The notes under the pieces were generated by a model, which saw only the letters and a program-made list of their open reading frames with translations, searched no databases and had not been told where the DNA came from. A stretch of 64,000 bases of DNA, from NCBI GenBank assembly GCA_016298065.1, contig JAEDDN010000001.1, positions 215,791 to 279,790 on the forward strand. The letters run 5' to 3'. Below, one piece after another: positions 25,249 through 33,934 of the stretch. The stretch comes from Oscillospiraceae bacterium (GTDB lineage Bacteria > Bacillota > Clostridia > Oscillospirales > Ruminococcaceae). Both the position numbers and the translations under genes were made by a program. Positions within the stretch are counted from its first letter, which is position 1. Each line of letters starts with the position of its first letter.

Positions 25249-25413
25249 ATGACATACAGCTATAACCGCTTATGGGAATTATTTATAGATAGGTACATAA
25301 CGAAAAAACAAACGCGCAAGGCGGCGGGTATCATTACAAACATTCTAGCAAAAATATGCGTTGTGCTTGATTGTTCGCTTGATGATATTGTTGAAATACA
25401 GATGAAGAATTGA
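25249..25413 (+). CDS. Xre-family (HTH_26/YozG-like) regulator with an internal deletion
   Basis: A 54-residue protein starting at the ATG at 25249 behind GGAGGGAAAGTGT; an upstream in-frame ATG at 25231 overlaps that ribosome site and is rejected. The N-terminal SYNRLWELFID, KKQTRKAAGI and C-terminal CVVLDCSLDDIVEI match clostridial HTH_26 proteins, which are normally about 65-70 residues. Between LAK and ICVVLDC about 14 residues usual in the family (end of the recognition helix, turn and start of the next helix) are absent, with the frame kept. It precedes the methyltransferase by 9 nt, as controller proteins do in some R-M systems. With part of the DNA-binding unit missing it may be inactive or work differently. 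The deletion is inferred from memory of the family. Confidence 0.7.
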   Translation: MTYSYNRLWELFIDRYITKKQTRKAAGIITNILAKICVVLDCSLDDIVEIQMKN

Positions 25414-25422
25414 GGTAGAAAT

Positions 25423-26385
25423 ATGGCTATCCACAACAAGTCACATCATAATCATGCTTTAATGTCTTTGAACAAAATGCGAAAAGACAACACGCTTAAA
25501 CTTAAAACATCGACGGATTTTGTTGCCCCCGATAGAACCATGCTGTGTCTAAACATTATGGACTGTTGCGATTTCTTAAAATCAATACCTGACAATTCCA
25601 TTCAGCTAATATGCATTGACCCGCCTTACAATCTTGAACTTGCAGGTTGGGATATTTATGATAACTATATTGAATGGGCTGCAAAATGGCTTGATGAGGC
25701 GTACAGGGTTCTTTCACCAAATGGCAGTATGGTTATTTTTGGTGGTATTCAGTTTAGAGATGTAAAGTCGGGTGATTTGATTGATATAATCCATTATGTT
25801 CGGCACAATACAAAATTCAAATTGATAAACACGATAATATGGCGATACAAGAATGGTATGTCTGCACATAGGTATTTTGCTAATAGGCACGAAGAAGTTA
25901 TTTGGCTTGCCAAATCAAACGACTATTATTTTGACTTAGACGCGGTTCGAGAACCTTATTCAGAAAAAGACCTTGAAGCGGCGTTGAAAGATAAACGGTT
26001 AAACCCCGAAAATACTATGAAAGGGAAAAACCCTACAAACGTGTGGGAAATCAACAGACTAAATGGCAACAGCAAGGAACGTGTCGGACACCCAACGCAA
26101 AAGCCTGTTGAAATAATAGACCGTTTTGTAAAAGCCTTATCTTATCCGGGCTCTATTGTGCTTGACTTTTTTGCAGGGAGTGGAACTGTTGGGCGTGTTT
26201 GTATCACAGAATGGCGTCATTGTTTAATGTGTGACAGCGACCCAACAACAATTGAGTATTTCAAAAAGCACCTTGAACTAATGAAAAACTTAGGGCAAGA
26301 GACAGAATATATAGAAATTCAGAGCGTTGACAAATTCTTCAATGCTGTGCAGGGAGTGGAAAAACATGAAGAAAGGGCAATCTAA
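25423..26385 (+). CDS. DNA adenine-N6 methyltransferase, beta class, M.RsrI-like
   Basis: A 320-residue methyltransferase with class beta motif order: catalytic DPPY (66-69), a target-recognition region, HPTQKP (223-228) and the AdoMet loop FFAGSG (249-254). From memory it aligns along its whole length with M.RsrI, sharing blocks such as NGMSA-R-FANRHEE, DLDAVREPY, KDKRLNPE and NPTNVW. Since RsrI is an EcoRI isoschizomer, the predicted product is GAm6ATTC methylation (inner A of GAATTC). Interestingly M.EcoRI itself belongs to another methyltransferase class, so enzyme and methylase pair as in RsrI. It starts behind GAGGTAGAAAT and overlaps the endonuclease by 20 nt. Confidence 0.9.
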   Translation: MAIHNKSHHNHALMSLNKMRKDNTLKLKTSTDFVAPDRTMLCLNIMDCCDFLKSIPDNSIQLICIDPPYNLELAGWDIYDNYIEWAAKWLDEAYRVLSPNGSMVIFGGIQFRDVKSGDLIDIIHYVRHNTKFKLINTIIWRYKNGMSAHRYFANRHEEVIWLAKSNDYYFDLDAVREPYSEKDLEAALKDKRLNPENTMKGKNPTNVWEINRLNGNSKERVGHPTQKPVEIIDRFVKALSYPGSIVLDFFAGSGTVGRVCITEWRHCLMCDSDPTTIEYFKKHLELMKNLGQETEYIEIQSVDKFFNAVQGVEKHEERAI

Positions 26386-27196
26386 CAGGCTGACAGTACA
26401 GCAGAAAGAGGGTCAAGGACCAATTACTATTTTTCATGAGGACGCACAAATACACGATAAAGAGGTTGGAAATACTTCCCTTTTCGTTATAAAGCAGCTT
26501 GAATTTGAATTTCCCATGTTGAGATTTCGGTATAGAAAAGACCTTTCAAAGAAAGAAATCAATGAAGCCTTGCAACGTGTCGATGAATACCTTGGACAGA
26601 CCCTTTTTGTTGAAAGTGCAAGCATAAGACCCGACGGGGGTCTTATTGAGGTACAAGATGACAAAGGCAAGTGGCGTGTTATATTAGTGTCGGAGGCAAA
26701 ACATCAAGGAAAAGATATAGAAAACATTAGAGCCGGAAAACTTGTCGGCAAAAGGAACAATCAAGACCTTATGTCAGCAGGAAATGCAATCGAAAGAGCT
26801 TACAAGAATGTAAACGAAATAGCTAATTTCATGTTGTCGGAACGTTATTTCCCGTATATCCTGTTTTTAGAGGGTTCCAATTTTCTAACACAGAACGTCA
26901 CCGTTACACGACCTGACGGCAGAGAAGTGACGTTGGTGTACAATGACGGTACATTAAACAGGCTTGACAGATTGACTGCCGCAAACTACGGTATGCCTAT
27001 TAACACAAATTTGTGCGAAAACAGATTTGTAAAGTGTAAAGGTGCAACTATCATGCTGCAAGCAGCGTCAATCTACACAAAAGGCGAAGGCGGGCATTGG
27101 AATGATGAAGATATGATAATGGTAATGCTTGACGTTGCACGAACTTCTTTGAAAATGTTAGGGTCAGATTTGTTTGAACAACTTAGTAAAAGGTAA
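26366..27196 (+). CDS. EcoRI-family type II restriction endonuclease
   Basis: A 276-residue protein closely resembling EcoRI (277 residues) and RsrI across its whole length. The catalytic PD...ExK centre is D90 (RPDGG), E110 and K112 (SEAKHQGKD), equal to EcoRI D91/E111/K113. The recognition segments AGNAIER (138-144) and LNRLDRLTAANYGMP (196-210) are conserved to identity, so cleavage at G^AATTC is predicted. The start is the ATG at 26366 with AGGGAGTGG upstream; a longer frame from 26327 would lie deep inside the methylase gene. The C-terminal DLFEQL motif matches EcoRI too, so the gene appears intact. Confidence 0.93.
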   Translation: MKKGQSNRLTVQQKEGQGPITIFHEDAQIHDKEVGNTSLFVIKQLEFEFPMLRFRYRKDLSKKEINEALQRVDEYLGQTLFVESASIRPDGGLIEVQDDKGKWRVILVSEAKHQGKDIENIRAGKLVGKRNNQDLMSAGNAIERAYKNVNEIANFMLSERYFPYILFLEGSNFLTQNVTVTRPDGREVTLVYNDGTLNRLDRLTAANYGMPINTNLCENRFVKCKGATIMLQAASIYTKGEGGHWNDEDMIMVMLDVARTSLKMLGSDLFEQLSKR

Positions 27197-27269
27197 CACT
27201 TTCACGGAAGAAAGCAAGTACCCATGAACCTATATTGTCCACTATCTTTTAGTATCTGATTGCAGATTT

Positions 27270-27290
27270 AAGCGACAAACAAGCGACAAA
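27270..27290 (+). repeat. Two adjacent direct repeats of AAGCGACAAA
   Basis: AAGCGACAAA occurs at 27270-27279 and 27281-27290, period 11 bp, in the gap after the endonuclease gene. Short direct repeats of this kind near the end of an integrated element often serve as arm-type integrase sites; that reading is an inference, since no integrase is attached. Confidence 0.4.
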
Positions 27291-27302
27291 TCAGCATGGA
27301 AA

Positions 27303-27341
27303 AACGGCGGAACTCCTTAGTTTACAAGGGCTTCCGCCGTT
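27303..27341 (+). terminator. Hairpin after the R-M operon
   Basis: AACGGCGGAA (27303-27312) pairs with TTCCGCCGTT (27332-27341), a perfect 10-bp stem whose loop contains a further CCTT/AAGG pair. A weak T-rich tail follows on the plus strand, and an A run precedes it, so it could work in both directions. Confidence 0.65.
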
Positions 27342-27366
27342 CTTAATATACTCCTTCTCAGAGGAT

Positions 27367-27401
27367 AAAATTACGGCAGATATAAACTATATCTGCCGTA
27401 A
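27367..27401 (-). terminator. Terminator of the ligA-gatCAB operon
   Basis: A perfect 14-bp stem (27371-27384 with 27388-27401) with a 3-nt loop begins 4 nt after the gatB stop, followed on the minus strand by AATTTTATCC. Confidence 0.75.
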
Positions 27402-27404
27402 ACA

Positions 27405-28850
27405 TTAACTGTTTTCTATAAATTTTAAAATCATTTCCTTCATTTTTGAAGGGTTGCCTTGTCCTTTTGTTGCCTTCATACACTGCCCTGTTAAGTAACC
27501 GAGAGCATTTGTCTTTCCGTTTTTATAGTCCTCAATAGACTTTGAGTTTTCGCTCATAACCTTGTTTACTATTTGCTCAAGCTCACTGTCATCGGAAATC
27601 TGTAAAAGACCTTTTTGCTCAACTACCTCTAAAGGCTCTTTATCTTCCGTTACAAGCACCTCAAACGCCTGCTTTGCGGCGGCGTTTGAAATTTTACCGC
27701 TTTCTATCATAGAGATAAGCTCGGCTAATTTTTCGGGGGTTAGCATTATATCCGAAAGCTCTTTATGCGTTTCGTTAAGATACTTTGTAATATCGCCCAA
27801 AATCCAGTTGCAAACAGCCTTTGGCGAACATTTGTTAAGCGATACCGCTTTTTCAAAGAAGGTAGATTTATCTACGCTTTCAACAATAAGTCCTGCGTCG
27901 TTTTGCTTTAGACCATACTCGCTTGTATAGCGCAGAAGCTTCTTATTAGGAAGCTCAGGAATGGTGTCTTTAAGAGCGTTTACATAGTCTTCTTCCAACA
28001 CAATGGTGAGTAAATCGGGCTCCGGGAAATATCTGTAGTCGTGGGCGTCCTCCTTGCTTCTTAAAAGCACATTTTCGCCCTTGGCGTCGTCCCAACGTCT
28101 TGTTTCCTGAGTTATCTCTCCGCCCTCGTCAAGTACCTTCATTTGCCTGTTTGCTTCATACTCAATAGCACGCACGGCACCGCTGAAGGAGTTTATGTTT
28201 TTCATTTCAACTCTGGTACCGAATTCACTCGAACCCTTTTTCATTACAGAAACGTTTACGTCACATCTGATAGAGCCTTCTTGCATCTTACAGTCGGAAA
28301 TGTCGATATACTGTAAAATCGACTTAATTGTTTCGAGATATGCCTTAGCGTCGGCAGAGCTTCTGAAATCAGGCTCGGATACAATCTCGATAAGCGGTAC
28401 ACCGCAACGGTTAAAATCAACAAGCGAGCCGTCAAAGTTATTGCTGTGAAGCAGTTTTCCTGCGTCCTCTTCGATGTGTATTCTGGTAACGCCTATTCTC
28501 TTTTCTACGCCGTCCACCAAAATATCTACATATCCGTTTTCACAAAGCGGAATATCAAACTGTGAAATTTGATACGCTTTAGGAAGGTCGGGATAAAAAT
28601 AATTTTTTCTGTCCTGCTTGCAAATTCTGTTTATGGAGCAGTTTAAGGCGTGTCCCATTTTTATTGCGTATTCTACTACCTTTTCGTTAAGAGTAGGTAA
28701 AGTACCCGGCATACCCATACAAACCGGACAGCACTGTGTATTGACCTCTAAGCCGAATTTATTGTTACAGCTACAGTATATTTTTGATTTTGTATTTAAC
28801 TCTGCGTGGACTTCAAGTCCTACTACAATTTCGTAGTCACTTGCACTCAT
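27405..28850 (-). CDS. gatB: Asp-tRNA(Asn)/Glu-tRNA(Gln) amidotransferase subunit B
   Basis: A 481-residue GatB, the kinase subunit of GatCAB that phosphorylates Glu on mischarged tRNA(Gln) (and Asp on tRNA(Asn)) before amidation. The N-terminal VGLEVHAELNTKSKIYC motif, YFYPDLPK, the CDVNVS segment and the C-terminal helical/YqeY-like tail (LTGQCMKATKGQGNP) are normal. Start ATG lies behind AGGAGGTAAGGTAA. Last gene of the operon, 13 nt after gatA. Confidence 0.97.
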   Translation of the reverse strand: MSASDYEIVVGLEVHAELNTKSKIYCSCNNKFGLEVNTQCCPVCMGMPGTLPTLNEKVVEYAIKMGHALNCSINRICKQDRKNYFYPDLPKAYQISQFDIPLCENGYVDILVDGVEKRIGVTRIHIEEDAGKLLHSNNFDGSLVDFNRCGVPLIEIVSEPDFRSSADAKAYLETIKSILQYIDISDCKMQEGSIRCDVNVSVMKKGSSEFGTRVEMKNINSFSGAVRAIEYEANRQMKVLDEGGEITQETRRWDDAKGENVLLRSKEDAHDYRYFPEPDLLTIVLEEDYVNALKDTIPELPNKKLLRYTSEYGLKQNDAGLIVESVDKSTFFEKAVSLNKCSPKAVCNWILGDITKYLNETHKELSDIMLTPEKLAELISMIESGKISNAAAKQAFEVLVTEDKEPLEVVEQKGLLQISDDSELEQIVNKVMSENSKSIEDYKNGKTNALGYLTGQCMKATKGQGNPSKMKEMILKFIENS

Positions 28851-28863
28851 TTACCTTACCTCC

Positions 28864-30327
28864 TTACTTTATTGACGCAACAGTATTAAATTCGCCTACA
28901 GCCTTTTCATAACAGTAAGCAGTATTTAAAAGATTTTGTTCGCTGAATTTATTGCCGATAAGCTGCATACCTATAGGCATACCGTTTGCGCCCTTACCGC
29001 AAGGTAAGCTTATTGCAGGAAGCCCTGCGATATTAACGGTTGTGGTACAAATGTCTGCGGCATACATCTTTAGCGGATCGCCGAAGTTTTCTCCTATCTT
29101 AAATGCAGTATCGGGCGCTGTAGGAGTAAGAATAACGTCGCAAGAAGTAAATTCACCCGAAAACTCTTTTAAAATTCTTTGCTGTAATAATTTTGCCTTT
29201 TTATAATAAGCGTCGTAATAACCCGAGCTTAATACGAAAGTACCGAGTAAAATTCTGCGTTTAACCTCGTCGCCAAAGCCTTCGCTTCTGGTGTTTTCAT
29301 ACATTTCGGTTAAGCTATTATAATCTTTTGCTCTAAATCCGTACTTAACGCCGTCAAATCTAGCTAAGTTTGAAGAGGCTTCTGCAGAAGAAATTATATA
29401 GTATGCGTTAAGTGCAAAATCGGTGCTCGGGAGCGAAATTTCCTTTAATACAGCACCGTTTTCTTCTAAAACCTTAGACGCCGACATAACGTTTTTTTTG
29501 ACTTCATCGGAAATACCGTCAGAAAAATATTCTTTCGGTAAGCCTATAACCTTGCCTTTAATGTCAGCGCTTAAGTCTGCTTTAAAATCAGCATATTCTC
29601 TGTTTGCAGTAGTAGCGTCTTTATTATCTTTTCCGCAAATAGCAGAGTAAAGCATAGCTACGTCGCTTACGCTTCTACCGATAGGACCTATCTGGTCTAA
29701 GCTTGAAGCAAAGGCTATAAGGCCGTATCTTGAAACAGAGCTGTATGTAGGCTTTAAGCCCACAACTCCGCAGTATGCTGACGGCAGACGTATAGATCCG
29801 CCTGTATCCGAGCCTAATGATAAAGGCGCTTCACCGGCGCTTACGCAAGCGGCACTTCCGCCTGACGAACCGCCCGGAACATATTCGGTATTATGAGGAT
29901 TTGAAGTTTTCTTAAAATAAGAGGTTTCACAGGACGAGCCCATAGCAAATTCGTCCATATTAACCTTGCCCAAAGGAACGTAATCCAAGCTATTTAGCTT
30001 TTCGATAACCGTAGCGTTATACGGAGGTACAAACTCGCTTAGCATCTTAGACGAGCAGGTTGTAAGTATGTCCTTTGTACAGATATTATCCTTTATAGCT
30101 ATCGGTATACCTGCAAGGTCGCTTAAAGCCTCGCCTGCGGCTAACTTTTTATCAACTTCTTCTGCCTTAGCTAAAGCAAGGTCTTTTGTCACTGTCACAA
30201 ATGCGTTTATTTTATCGTCCACAGCGTCAATTCTGTCGGTAAACGCTTTTGTAATTTCGGCGGCACTTACCTTTTTTTCCTTTAGCATATCCGATAATTC
30301 GGTTGCGGTAAAATTATAAAGTTCCAT
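28864..30327 (-). CDS. gatA: Asp-tRNA(Asn)/Glu-tRNA(Gln) amidotransferase subunit A
   Basis: A 487-residue amidase-signature protein that releases ammonia from glutamine for GatB. The Ser-cisSer-Lys triad is K79 (IAIKDN), S154 (GGSSGGSAA) and S178 (DTGGSIR). It lies between gatC and gatB (11 nt and 13 nt gaps) with an AGGAGGTAG ribosome site. The full GatCAB set implies that the organism makes Gln-tRNA(Gln) indirectly. Confidence 0.97.
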   Translation of the reverse strand: MELYNFTATELSDMLKEKKVSAAEITKAFTDRIDAVDDKINAFVTVTKDLALAKAEEVDKKLAAGEALSDLAGIPIAIKDNICTKDILTTCSSKMLSEFVPPYNATVIEKLNSLDYVPLGKVNMDEFAMGSSCETSYFKKTSNPHNTEYVPGGSSGGSAACVSAGEAPLSLGSDTGGSIRLPSAYCGVVGLKPTYSSVSRYGLIAFASSLDQIGPIGRSVSDVAMLYSAICGKDNKDATTANREYADFKADLSADIKGKVIGLPKEYFSDGISDEVKKNVMSASKVLEENGAVLKEISLPSTDFALNAYYIISSAEASSNLARFDGVKYGFRAKDYNSLTEMYENTRSEGFGDEVKRRILLGTFVLSSGYYDAYYKKAKLLQQRILKEFSGEFTSCDVILTPTAPDTAFKIGENFGDPLKMYAADICTTTVNIAGLPAISLPCGKGANGMPIGMQLIGNKFSEQNLLNTAYCYEKAVGEFNTVASIK

Positions 30328-30338
30328 TTTACTACCTC

Positions 30339-30608
30339 CTATTCTACGACCTTGGGAACAACTACACAGCCTGCTTTTGTGGCTGGGGCGTTCTTTAAAA
30401 GCTCGTCACGTTTAAAGTTTTGCTCTGCTTTGTCTTCCCTTAAGGTCATAGGATTATCGGGATCAATGAGCGCACCATTATCGTCAAGCTCAGGTAAGTT
30501 TTGTACCATACTTAAAATGTTCTCAACGTCCTTTTCAAATTTAGGTATCTGTTCTTCCTCGATTTTTAATCTCGAAAGCTTTGCGATATGCATAATATCA
30601 ACCTTCAT
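30339..30608 (-). CDS. gatC: Asp-tRNA(Asn)/Glu-tRNA(Gln) amidotransferase subunit C
   Basis: An 89-residue GatC, the belt-like subunit that stabilises the GatA-GatB interface. The helical N-terminus HIAKLSRLKIEEEQ and the proline-containing C-terminal region (NPMTLREDKA) are typical. The ATG at 30608 is chosen because GGAGAT lies 7 nt upstream; a start at 30620 would include that ribosome site. It lies between ligA and gatA. Confidence 0.94.
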   Translation of the reverse strand: MKVDIMHIAKLSRLKIEEEQIPKFEKDVENILSMVQNLPELDDNGALIDPDNPMTLREDKAEQNFKRDELLKNAPATKAGCVVVPKVVE

Positions 30609-30646
30609 ATTTATCTCCATTCTGCCGTTTGTACGGCTAAAAATAA

Positions 30647-32626
30647 TTAACTGTTTTTAAGCATATTCTCAAATTCGTCTTCCGACAAAATCTTAACGCC
30701 CAAATCCTCTGCCTTTTTAAGCTTGCTTCCTGCAGCTTCACCTGCTAAAAGATAGCTTGTCTTTTTAGAAACACTTGAGGACACCTTGCCGCCGTTCTGC
30801 TCAATAAGGGCTTTTACCTGCTCTCTTGAGTATTTTTCGAGCGTGCCTGTTACCACAAAGGTAAGACCGTTAAGTGTATCAAATGCGACATTTGACTCAT
30901 GCGTCATATTTACGCCTGCGGCTTTTAGCCTTTCGATAAGCGTTTTTGTTTGAGATAAGCTAAAGTATTCGGTAATGTTCACCGCCATTATTTCGCCTAT
31001 TCCCTCAATAGCTTCTATATCCTTTGTTTCAGCAGACATAAGCTTATCCATACTGTCAAGCTTATCGCAAATAAGCTCTGACGCTTTTTTGCCTATATTT
31101 CTTATACCAAATGAGAAAAGAAGCCTTGATAAATCGTTTTGCTTTGAGTTTTTAATAGAATTAAGCAGATTATCTGCGCTTTTGTCTCCCATTCTTTCAA
31201 GGCTTAGTAAATCCTCTTTTTTAAGGTAATATAAATCGGCAGGACTCTTAATAAGCTTGTTTTCAACAAGAGCCTCAACAATGGCAGGTCCTAAGCCGTC
31301 TATATTCATAGCGTCTCTGCTTGCAAAGTGAGTAAGATTTTTTAAAAGCGTTGCAGGGCAAGCAGGATTTACGCACCTTAACGCTGCTTCGCCGTCAAAT
31401 CTTATCGCGCGGGTATGACAGGACGGACAAACATCGGGAATTATAAAAGGCGTGCTGTTAAGTCCGTGACTTACGGATTTTACAACCTCCGGAATAATAT
31501 CCCCTGCTTTTCTTACCAAAATGGTATCGCCTATTCTTATATCCTTTTCGGAAATAAAATCCTGATTGTGAAGCACGGCTCTTGATACACTTGTACCTGC
31601 CAGCAAAACAGGCTCAAATATCGCCGTAGGAGTAAGCACTCCCGTTCTTCCGACGCTTATTTCTATATCCAGTAAGGTTGTACTTTTTTCTTCGGGCGGA
31701 TATTTATACGCCACCGCCCATTTAGGATATTTAGCGGTAGAGCCAAGTGCTTCTCTATCTGTTAAGTTGTTTACCTTTACAACTGCGCCGTCCATATCGA
31801 AAGGATAGCTTTTCTTGTTTTCGCCGATAGTCTCTATATCCTTTATAGCCTTTTCTATATCGTCGGTTAGGTTATACATCGGCGAAACCTTAAAGCCGAG
31901 CTCTTTTAAGTAGTCAAGAGCTTCTTTATGAGTAGTGAGCCTTTTTCCCTCTATACGCTGAATGTTAAACACAAAAATGTCGAGCTCTCTTTGAGCGGTA
32001 ATTTTGCTGTCTTTTTGCCTTAAAGAGCCTGCCGCCGCATTTCTCGGATTTTTAAAGGGTACTTCGCCGTTTTCTTCTTGTGCGTTAGCAAGTTTTGCAA
32101 ACACGGACTTCGGCATATATACCTCGCCTCTTACTTCGAGATAAGGCAAAGTATCGGGCAATACCTTTGGTATAGATTTTATTGTCATAAGGTTTTGGGT
32201 GACGTCCTCGCCTATAAATCCGTCGCCCCTGGTAGAGCCTTTTGTAAATACGCCGTTTACATATTCGAGCGATACCGAAAGACCGTCTATTTTTATTTCG
32301 GTCACATACTGCGGGGTGATTTCCTTTCTTACTCTTGCGTCAAATGCTCTTACCTCGTCGTAGGAAAATACGTCCTGTAAGCTTGCCATCTGAACTATAT
32401 GCTCAACCTTACTAAATAAATTAGACGCTTTTCCCCCAACCTTTTGGGTAGGAGAATCTTCTGTTACAAATTCGGGATATTCGCTTTCGAGCGACTTTAG
32501 CTGATTCATCAGCATATCGTATTCATAATCGCTTACAGAAGGATTGTCGTTTTCGTAATATTCTTTTGAATAAATATTTATCTGTTCTCTCAGCTTAGAG
32601 ATCCTATCAAAAATTTCTTTGTTCAT
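30647..32626 (-). CDS. ligA: NAD-dependent DNA ligase
   Basis: A 659-residue LigA: domain Ia (YYENDNPSVSDYEYD), the adenylation lysine K112 in EIKIDG, the OB domain, a Cys4 zinc finger (CPSC and CVNPACP), HhH repeats and a C-terminal BRCT domain (about 585-659). It seals nicks in replication and repair using NAD. It is the first gene of the operon, with a promoter at 32698-32726, followed 38 nt later by gatC. Confidence 0.97.
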   Translation of the reverse strand: MNKEIFDRISKLREQINIYSKEYYENDNPSVSDYEYDMLMNQLKSLESEYPEFVTEDSPTQKVGGKASNLFSKVEHIVQMASLQDVFSYDEVRAFDARVRKEITPQYVTEIKIDGLSVSLEYVNGVFTKGSTRGDGFIGEDVTQNLMTIKSIPKVLPDTLPYLEVRGEVYMPKSVFAKLANAQEENGEVPFKNPRNAAAGSLRQKDSKITAQRELDIFVFNIQRIEGKRLTTHKEALDYLKELGFKVSPMYNLTDDIEKAIKDIETIGENKKSYPFDMDGAVVKVNNLTDREALGSTAKYPKWAVAYKYPPEEKSTTLLDIEISVGRTGVLTPTAIFEPVLLAGTSVSRAVLHNQDFISEKDIRIGDTILVRKAGDIIPEVVKSVSHGLNSTPFIIPDVCPSCHTRAIRFDGEAALRCVNPACPATLLKNLTHFASRDAMNIDGLGPAIVEALVENKLIKSPADLYYLKKEDLLSLERMGDKSADNLLNSIKNSKQNDLSRLLFSFGIRNIGKKASELICDKLDSMDKLMSAETKDIEAIEGIGEIMAVNITEYFSLSQTKTLIERLKAAGVNMTHESNVAFDTLNGLTFVVTGTLEKYSREQVKALIEQNGGKVSSSVSKKTSYLLAGEAAGSKLKKAEDLGVKILSEDEFENMLKNS

Positions 32627-32697
32627 ATATTCACCTAAAAAGAATTTAGTTTTATAAGTTAGTATAAAAACTAAGATTAAATAACATACATAAAATT

Positions 32698-32726
32698 ATT
32701 ATAGCATTTTGTAGAATTTATTTCAA
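32698..32726 (-). promoter_or_regulatory. Promoter of the ligA-gatCAB operon
   Basis: On the minus strand TTGAAA (32726-32721), a 17-nt spacer and TATAAT (32703-32698) lie about 70 nt upstream of the ligA start. Confidence 0.75.
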
Positions 32727-32743
32727 TTATTTCTTGTTATAAG

Positions 32744-32772
32744 TTTACTTTTATAAAAAAACAGAGTAAGAT
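32744..32772 (+). promoter_or_regulatory. Possible sbcD promoter
   Basis: TTTACT (32744-32749), 17 nt and TAAGAT (32767-32772), 31 nt before the sbcD start codon. Both hexamers are moderate matches, so it is only a candidate. Confidence 0.35.
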
Positions 32773-32803
32773 TATCTTATAGTAATTTTTTAAGAGGTTA
32801 TTT

Positions 32804-33928
32804 ATGAAAGTTTTACATACTGCCGACTGGCATATCGGAAAATACTTAAACGGCTATTCTCTTTTAGAGGATCAGGAGTATTTTTTAGAAAAATTTACGG
32901 GGTATCTAAAGAAAAATAAGCCAGACGTTATTATAATTGCAGGCGATATCTATGACCGCAGTGTGCCTCCGGCAGAAGCGGTAAAGCTCTTTAGCAACGC
33001 CTTAAATACCATTATAAACGAGCTTAAAATAAAGGTTATAGTTATTGCGGGAAACCACGATTCAAAAGACCGTTTAGCCTTTGGAAGCGAGATTTTAGAA
33101 AAATCGGGACTTTTTGTTATCTCAAGACCTGAGCGCAACATTAAAAAGATTACCTTATCCGACGAATACGGAAATATAAACTTCTACGCTGTGCCTTATT
33201 TGGATGTTTATGACGCAAAAAGCCTTTTCCCCGATGAAAAAATTATTTCGGATAACGAGGCTTTCGAAATTATATGCTCCGATATGCTTAAAAATTTAAA
33301 TGCCGACGAGCGAAATATACTTATTGCACACGGATTTTTTGCAAATACCGATGACCTTATTAAAAACGACGGTACTACTGTGGGCGCAGGCGAGCTTATA
33401 AGCCTTAAAAAGTTCGGTGGCTTTGATTATATCGCCTTGGGGCATATACATTCCCCACGAAAAACAGGGCTTGACAGCGCAAGATATTCCGGCTCTATGT
33501 TAAAATACTCGGTTGACGAAGCAAATTCCGACAAGATATTTTATATGCTTGATGTAAAGGAAAAAGGCAAAATAGAAATTACCGAGGAAAAAATAAGTCC
33601 GCTAAGAGATATAGTAATAATTGAGGATAGCTTTGATAATGTACTCTCTATGAATCCGAGTGACGACTACATATTTTTAAAGCTTACCGATAAAACGCCT
33701 GTAGTAAATGCTGTAAGTATGTTAAAGGCTGTTTTTCCGAATATTTTAGGGCTAAGCTATCCTGCTTTAAAAACGTCGTCTGAGGTAAGCGAAGAAACAG
33801 TTAAGGGAATAAAAGAAAAATCCCCCTTAGAGCTTTTCGACGGCTTTTTTAACGACATAACGGGTATAAATTTAAGCGAGTTTCAAAAGAAAATCGTGTC
33901 GGATATTTTTAAAAAAAGAGGTGAATAA
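32804..33928 (+). CDS. sbcD: SbcD nuclease subunit
   Basis: A 374-residue Mre11-type calcineurin-like nuclease that with SbcC cleaves hairpins and protein-blocked DNA ends. The phosphoesterase motifs are visible in order: ADWHIGK (6-12), GDIYDRS, AGNHDSK, HGFF and GHIHSP. A C-terminal SbcC-capping region follows. The sbcC gene starts 6 nt downstream. Start ATG behind AAGAGGTTATTT. Confidence 0.95.
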   Translation: MKVLHTADWHIGKYLNGYSLLEDQEYFLEKFTGYLKKNKPDVIIIAGDIYDRSVPPAEAVKLFSNALNTIINELKIKVIVIAGNHDSKDRLAFGSEILEKSGLFVISRPERNIKKITLSDEYGNINFYAVPYLDVYDAKSLFPDEKIISDNEAFEIICSDMLKNLNADERNILIAHGFFANTDDLIKNDGTTVGAGELISLKKFGGFDYIALGHIHSPRKTGLDSARYSGSMLKYSVDEANSDKIFYMLDVKEKGKIEITEEKISPLRDIVIIEDSFDNVLSMNPSDDYIFLKLTDKTPVVNAVSMLKAVFPNILGLSYPALKTSSEVSEETVKGIKEKSPLELFDGFFNDITGINLSEFQKKIVSDIFKKRGE

Positions 33929-33934
33929 GGCGTT

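Noticed and set aside
24986..25255. Minus-strand 89-residue frame across the R-M promoter region
   Set aside because: No ribosome site, composition unlike a protein, and it overlaps the R-M promoter and the neighbouring gene's start.
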